The notes under the pieces are model-generated. The model made no database searches, was not told the DNA's origin, and saw only the letters and a program-made list of their open reading frames with translations. The translations under genes were made by a program, and so were the position numbers. DNA of 13,670 nt from a bacterium (GTDB lineage Bacteria > Latescibacterota > Latescibacteria > Latescibacterales > Latescibacteraceae): positions 1 to 13,670 of the forward strand of contig JAJFUH010000017.1 of assembly GCA_021372535.1 (NCBI GenBank), in the 5' to 3' direction. Of this stretch, positions 10,614 to 13,670 are shown piece by piece; position 1 is the stretch's first letter, and each line of letters starts with the position of its first letter.

Positions 10614-10658
10614 TTTTCATCCCTCTTCTGTTTACGGGAGAGGGAACGAGGGTGAGGG
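10614..10658. repeat. dispersed inverted repeat CCCTCT...AGAGGG
   Basis: CCCTCT (10621-10626) and AGAGGG (10639-10644) form a six-pair stem with a 12-base loop, followed by GAACGAGGGTGAGGG. On the opposite strand it reads CCCTCACCCTC...CCCTCTCCC, a sequence type I recall as a widespread bacterial intergenic repeat. It shares TTTTCATCCC at its left end and GTGAGGG at its right end with 8784-8832. It lies just downstream of the isomerase gene ending at 10717 and could form a hairpin in that transcript, although no T run is present. Confidence 0.55.
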
Positions 10659-10716
10659 TAAAATTCTATGAAATGCAGTAACTTTTGCTTATCCTTGACT
10701 CTTCTCCCCTTTTATT

Positions 10717-11757
10717 TCAAGCCTGCCGGTAAATTTTTACTCCGACCTTCGCCGCGGTATCCTCGATGAATTTTTTCGCCTGCGGGTACTGCTCCGTCGG
10801 GAGGAACTCGAGAAGAAGCGGTCTGGTATATTTGAGACGGCTCAGGTTGACGAGATACGTTTCATAATCCATCGTGCCCGTGCCGGGAATGACCCATTTG
10901 AACGCCGGCAGCATATCGGGAAGCCAGAGCACATCCTTTGCATGGGCGTAGAGGATGTCCTCACCGAGGAGACCGAAACACTCGTTGATAAGCTCGGTTG
11001 TCCGGTAATAGTCATTCGTATTGAGCATGTTCGTCGGATCGAGCGTAACCTTGACACGGGGGTCGCCGACATCCTCCCTGAGCCTGACATGCGCTTTCGG
11101 GTTGTTGATGTTGCAGGGGTTGAGCGCCTCGACTCCGAGATTGACCTTGCTGCCCGCCGTATCCTTGATTATCTGCCTGATGGCTTTCACCGAATCGTCC
11201 CACGTCTCCTTCGTCCAGTTGTCGCGGTGTGGTTTCGTCGGGCTGTCGTCACGGCTCCCCGTGTGCGTCACCACGAAGGAGAGACCGAGCCGCTCGGCAG
11301 CCTGTACCATCTCGGCGACACGCTTGATGTTTTTCTGACGTTCCGAGAGGTCGGGATGAATGTTGTTGATACAGATATGGAGCGCATAGAACCAGACATC
11401 ATGGGTTTTGAGGGCATCATGGAGCTCGCGGATTTCCGAATCGGACGCCTGTTTCCATTCATCGTTTCCCTCGCCCGCGGTATAGCCCATATCGCGAATC
11501 TGCTTGATATTATCCCCGATCTTCCCGTCTTTGGAATAGTGGATGCCGTACGATGTGCAGCTCAGACGGATGGGAGTCGATCCGGGTTTAAGGTCGCGTT
11601 TCACCGTTGCAGGCGGACTCCATGGGGTGAGGAAATCATCGCCCCATGTTTTTTCGAGCGAATACGCTTCGGCTTTCGAGCCGGTTGTCCCGGTCAGTAT
11701 GCCCGCTGATGCGGCGCCGGCTGCGAGGGCTTTCCGTCGTGTCATGGTATTTTTCAT
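10717..11757 (-). CDS. Tat-exported sugar phosphate isomerase/epimerase-like protein (copy 1)
   Basis: Upstream member of the tandem pair, 346 residues from the chosen ATG at 11757. That start is preferred over an in-frame ATG at 11778 because AAAGGAG lies between the two, 9 bases before 11757. The Tat signal is TRRKALAAGAASAG (6-19) with a likely cut after AEA-31. The barrel keeps the family's probable metal ligands: Glu210 (GVEALN), Asp240 (TLDPTN), His272 (YAHAKD) and Glu317 (LLEFLP); His165 (VTHTG) is also kept. Similarity to the downstream copy runs over the whole mature chain, so the pair arose by duplication. They diverge in the stretch after the signal and around residues 66-104, where substrate loops may differ. 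A promoter lies about 70 bases upstream. Confidence 0.85.
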   Translation of the reverse strand: MKNTMTRRKALAAGAASAGILTGTTGSKAEAYSLEKTWGDDFLTPWSPPATVKRDLKPGSTPIRLSCTSYGIHYSKDGKIGDNIKQIRDMGYTAGEGNDEWKQASDSEIRELHDALKTHDVWFYALHICINNIHPDLSERQKNIKRVAEMVQAAERLGLSFVVTHTGSRDDSPTKPHRDNWTKETWDDSVKAIRQIIKDTAGSKVNLGVEALNPCNINNPKAHVRLREDVGDPRVKVTLDPTNMLNTNDYYRTTELINECFGLLGEDILYAHAKDVLWLPDMLPAFKWVIPGTGTMDYETYLVNLSRLKYTRPLLLEFLPTEQYPQAKKFIEDTAAKVGVKIYRQA

Positions 11758-11824
11758 GGATTCGGTCTCCTTTGTCAAACCTGTGGTTTTTCAGATTACT
11801 CCGTATGCAGGCGTGCTCTGTATA

Positions 11825-11853
11825 ATAATAGTTCGCCGACTTTCCTGTGACAA
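11825..11853 (-). promoter_or_regulatory. sigma70-type promoter of the isomerase pair
   Basis: On the minus strand TTGTCA (complement of 11848-11853) and TATTAT (complement of 11825-11830) are separated by exactly 17 bases, each one mismatch from consensus. Transcription would start near 11818, leaving a leader of about 60 bases before the ATG at 11757. Confidence 0.55.
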
Positions 11854-11916
11854 GAAATATTCAGGGTTGTATCCGTTTATCATTTTTTATTGCATACGGG
11901 TCACAAAAAAATCAAC

Positions 11917-11940
11917 CACAAAGACACGAAGGCACAAAGG
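11917..11940. repeat. CACAAAGR octamer repeat, three units
   Basis: Three 8-base units, CACAAAGA, CACGAAGG and CACAAAGG, stand in a row after ACC. This is a well-known dispersed bacterial sequence style (ACCACAAAGACAC...). Rotated, the purine pattern resembles the octamer array at 6851-6970 (CAGAGAGA, CAAAGTGG), so a shared mechanism of spread is possible. Confidence 0.75.
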
Positions 11941-12121
11941 TATATTATTTTATACTATTATTAACAATTAACCACAATGATTCACAAAAAAGTATTTACC
12001 TGTAATCAAATCCTCTTATCTGACTTTTTCACTCCTGCAAAGTTATGGACTTAATTCAGATTTATGAATTAATCCGTATGAGTTAATATCAGCAAAAATT
12101 TTCTCATTATTTTTCAAATTT

Positions 12122-12137
12122 TGTGATCTGCATCACA
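12122..12137 (+). promoter_or_regulatory. CRP/FNR-family operator, CRP type
   Basis: TGTGATCTGCATCACA is a perfect inverted repeat (arms TGTGAT and ATCACA, four-base centre). It matches TGTGA-N6-TCACA fully, and with the following TTT it differs from the idealised E. coli CRP site only in the centre. Its midpoint lies between 12129 and 12130. This is 41.5 bases before the start point predicted from the nearest -10 box, the classic class II activator position, and 71.5 before the start predicted from the second box, an allowed class I position. The regulator itself is not in the window. Confidence 0.72.
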
Positions 12138-12158
12138 TTTTATATCATTACCTACCCG

Positions 12159-12194
12159 TATACTAGTACCCATAATTACGATGAACATTATACT
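12159..12194 (+). promoter_or_regulatory. two TATACT -10 boxes for the propeller gene
   Basis: TATACTAG occurs at 12159-12166 and again at 12189-12196, exactly 30 bases apart. Taking TATACT as the -10 hexamer gives start points near 12171 and 12201 and leaders of about 171 and 141 bases. Neither has a good -35 box (CATTTT and GTACCC at 17-base spacing), which fits dependence on the activator bound upstream. TATACT is also the -10 form seen before gcvT. Confidence 0.5.
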
Positions 12195-12341
12195 AGAGAT
12201 TTAAGGGCTTTATTATCATTATTATTAATTTTAAGTGCCATTAGCCTGCACGAATATATCATATATTCCCGTTATAAATGAGGTTTATTGCGGAAAAGTT
12301 CCGTCAAATATGTAAAAACCATCAAAAATGGGGATAAAATC

Positions 12342-13613
12342 ATGAAAAAACGTTTATTCTGTGCATTTATTATTGCAGTATGCCTGTTCGCCATATCGGC
12401 AGCCGGGGACGAACGCTTGAAACAGTTTACGACGGCGGACGGTCTCCCGGCCAACGAAGTACGGGCGATTGCCGAGGATGCGAACGGCGCGCTGTGGTTC
12501 GGAACCGACGGCGGCGGTGTGGCGCGTTATGACGGTGCGAGTTGGACCGTGTATGGTGAAAAGGACGGGCTGGTCAACAACGAGGCGCGGGAACTGGCTT
12601 TCGATAAGGATGGCGTCCTCTGGGTCGGAACACCGAGAGGCGTGTCGAGCTTCGACGGCGTGAAGTGGAATACATACACAACAGAAAACAGCGGACTGGC
12701 GAGCAACTATGTGATTTCGCTTGCGGTTGATGCAAAGAACAATAAGTGGTTTGGGACAATCGACAAGGGTGTATCGATCTTTGACGGGTCGTCATGGAAA
12801 ACATTGACCGAAAAGGACGGTCTTGCTGGCAACCGTGTCAGCGCAATAACATTCGATATTAACAGTAATATCTGGCTGGGAACACACAATGGCCTATCAC
12901 GTTATGATGGTGCCGCATGGAAAACATTCACAAAGGGAAAAGATGGACTTGGATGCGATGTTATCCTGTCTCTTGCGTTCGATAAACAAGGTATACTGTG
13001 GTGTGGAACCGGTGATGGCGTTTCGAGTTTCGATGGAACCACATGGACAGTCTATTCGGCCCGGACACGGCATAATATACTGGATGACCGAAGTATTTTT
13101 TCTGTGTCTGTCGATGAAAATGATGTAAAATGGTTCGGATCGATTATCGGTATCTGGCGCTACGATGGGGAGACATGGCAGAGCTATTCACGCCGTGAGA
13201 GCGGACTTGAAAAAGACACTTACGTGCGTGCCATTCTTACCGATAATACAGGAAAAAAATGGATCGGAACCCGTGATGCCCTGACAACGGTTTCACTGCA
13301 GGGAACGCCGAGATTACAGAAAGCGGCAATTCCGAAACAACTGGTGATATTCAATAACTATCCCAACCCCTTCAACCCCTCGACAACCATCGAGTTCGTT
13401 ATCCCTGAAAGTGGCTCTGTCATGGTCGACATCTACACCATAACGGGTCAGAAGATACGATGCCTTCTTTCGGAGACACTGCCAGCCGGGAAACATGCGG
13501 TAGTGTGGGATGGTAAAAATGAAGCAGGGTCGGCAGTATCTTCAGGTGTGTATTTCGTGCGTCTTGAGGCTGGAAAGGAATTTCTGAGCCACAGAATAAC
13601 GCTGATGAAATAA
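12342..13613 (+). CDS. secreted seven-bladed beta-propeller protein with type IX sorting domain
   Basis: The ATG at 12342 is preferred over one at 12288 because GGGGA lies 7 bases upstream and the product (423 residues) then opens with a normal signal peptide (KKRLFCAFIIAVCLFAISA). Seven W-x-G-T/S blade motifs follow at Trp52, 94, 136, 178, 220, 264 and 307, spaced 42-44 residues. They are of the two-component-regulator propeller type (WFGT..GV..FDG..W..Y...DGL). The strand before blade 1 (LKQFTTADGLPANEVRAI) can close the ring with blade 7. Residues 338-423 form a type IX secretion C-terminal sorting domain with NYPNPFNPSTTI and a closing LSHRITLMK. The protein should be secreted by the type IX route and held at the surface. 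No kinase or other output domain is attached, so a binding role is more likely than classical signalling. A CRP-type operator lies in its control region. Confidence 0.9.
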   Translation: MKKRLFCAFIIAVCLFAISAAGDERLKQFTTADGLPANEVRAIAEDANGALWFGTDGGGVARYDGASWTVYGEKDGLVNNEARELAFDKDGVLWVGTPRGVSSFDGVKWNTYTTENSGLASNYVISLAVDAKNNKWFGTIDKGVSIFDGSSWKTLTEKDGLAGNRVSAITFDINSNIWLGTHNGLSRYDGAAWKTFTKGKDGLGCDVILSLAFDKQGILWCGTGDGVSSFDGTTWTVYSARTRHNILDDRSIFSVSVDENDVKWFGSIIGIWRYDGETWQSYSRRESGLEKDTYVRAILTDNTGKKWIGTRDALTTVSLQGTPRLQKAAIPKQLVIFNNYPNPFNPSTTIEFVIPESGSVMVDIYTITGQKIRCLLSETLPAGKHAVVWDGKNEAGSAVSSGVYFVRLEAGKEFLSHRITLMK

Positions 13614-13663
13614 CCCAAAATAAATCTTATAAAATGACTGTATTACAAATAAGGAGTGGAAAA

Positions 13664-13670
13664 ATGAGAC
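13664..13670 (+). CDS. start of a further rightward gene, cut by the window edge
   Basis: An ATG with AAGGAG 7 bases upstream stands 50 bases after the propeller gene stop; only two codons (M, R) are visible. The signal strength and same-strand spacing suggest an operon partner of the propeller gene. No terminator is seen in between. Confidence 0.55.

Larger units (their letters stand above)
11758..12341. other. AT-rich divergent control region
   Basis: Nearly 600 bases between the leftward isomerase pair and the rightward propeller gene hold no convincing gene. An open frame at 11543-11971 on the plus strand is mostly the shadow of the isomerase gene. The supportable contents are a leftward promoter (11825-11853), a CACAAAGR repeat (11917-11940), a CRP-type operator (12122-12137) and two TATACT boxes (12159-12164, 12189-12194). 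Between about 11945 and 12115 I see nothing beyond AT-rich sequence. Confidence 0.6.

Overview
The window reads as chromosomal DNA from an uncultured, diderm bacterium outside the well-studied phyla. A C-terminal type IX secretion sorting domain (with the NYPNPFNPST motif), a signal-peptide DUF4091 protein, two Tat-exported sugar isomerase/epimerase-like proteins and short-period intergenic repeats together suggest a Latescibacterota/Zixibacteria/KSB1-like lineage of the FCB group. That placement is inference. Ribosome binding sites are strong and of GGAGG type, and predicted -10 boxes are TATACT/TATAAT-like, so the sites look like those of an ordinary bacterium.

Left part (1-6845): the first codons of a leftward gene run off the window edge. 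An AT-rich divergent region of about 620 bases follows, with a candidate promoter on each strand. Then comes a rightward glycine cleavage operon: gcvT, a tyrosine phenol-lyase gene (tpl), gcvH, gcvPA and gcvPB. H, PA and PB are tightly coupled (stop touching start, then a 16-base overlap). tpl sits in loose gaps of 118 and 178 bases, as if inserted between gcvT and gcvH. Every tyrosine phenol-lyase active-site residue I could compare is present. The operon encodes the T, H and P proteins; the L protein (lipoamide dehydrogenase), lipoylation genes and glyA are not in the window.

Middle part (6846-11757): a 15-unit octamer repeat runs up to the ribosome binding site of a secreted DUF4091 glycosidase-like protein. 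A small lipoprotein follows. Facing these are two tandem leftward paralogues with Tat signals, xylose-isomerase-like TIM barrels with conserved metal ligands. This block looks like envelope or periplasmic carbohydrate metabolism, but no substrate can be read from the sequence.

Right part (11758-13670): an AT-rich region of nearly 600 bases holds a leftward promoter for the paralogue pair, a short CACAAAGR repeat and a near-perfect CRP-type operator. The operator is centred exactly 41.5 bases upstream of the start point predicted from a TATACT box, the geometry of a class II CRP-activated promoter. It drives a secreted seven-bladed beta-propeller protein ending in a type IX sorting domain. The start of a further gene is cut off by the window edge.

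The most unusual features are tpl inside a glycine cleavage operon, the short-period (7-, 8- and 9-base) tandem repeats that recur in intergenic gaps, and the class II CRP-like promoter in front of a type IX secretion cargo.
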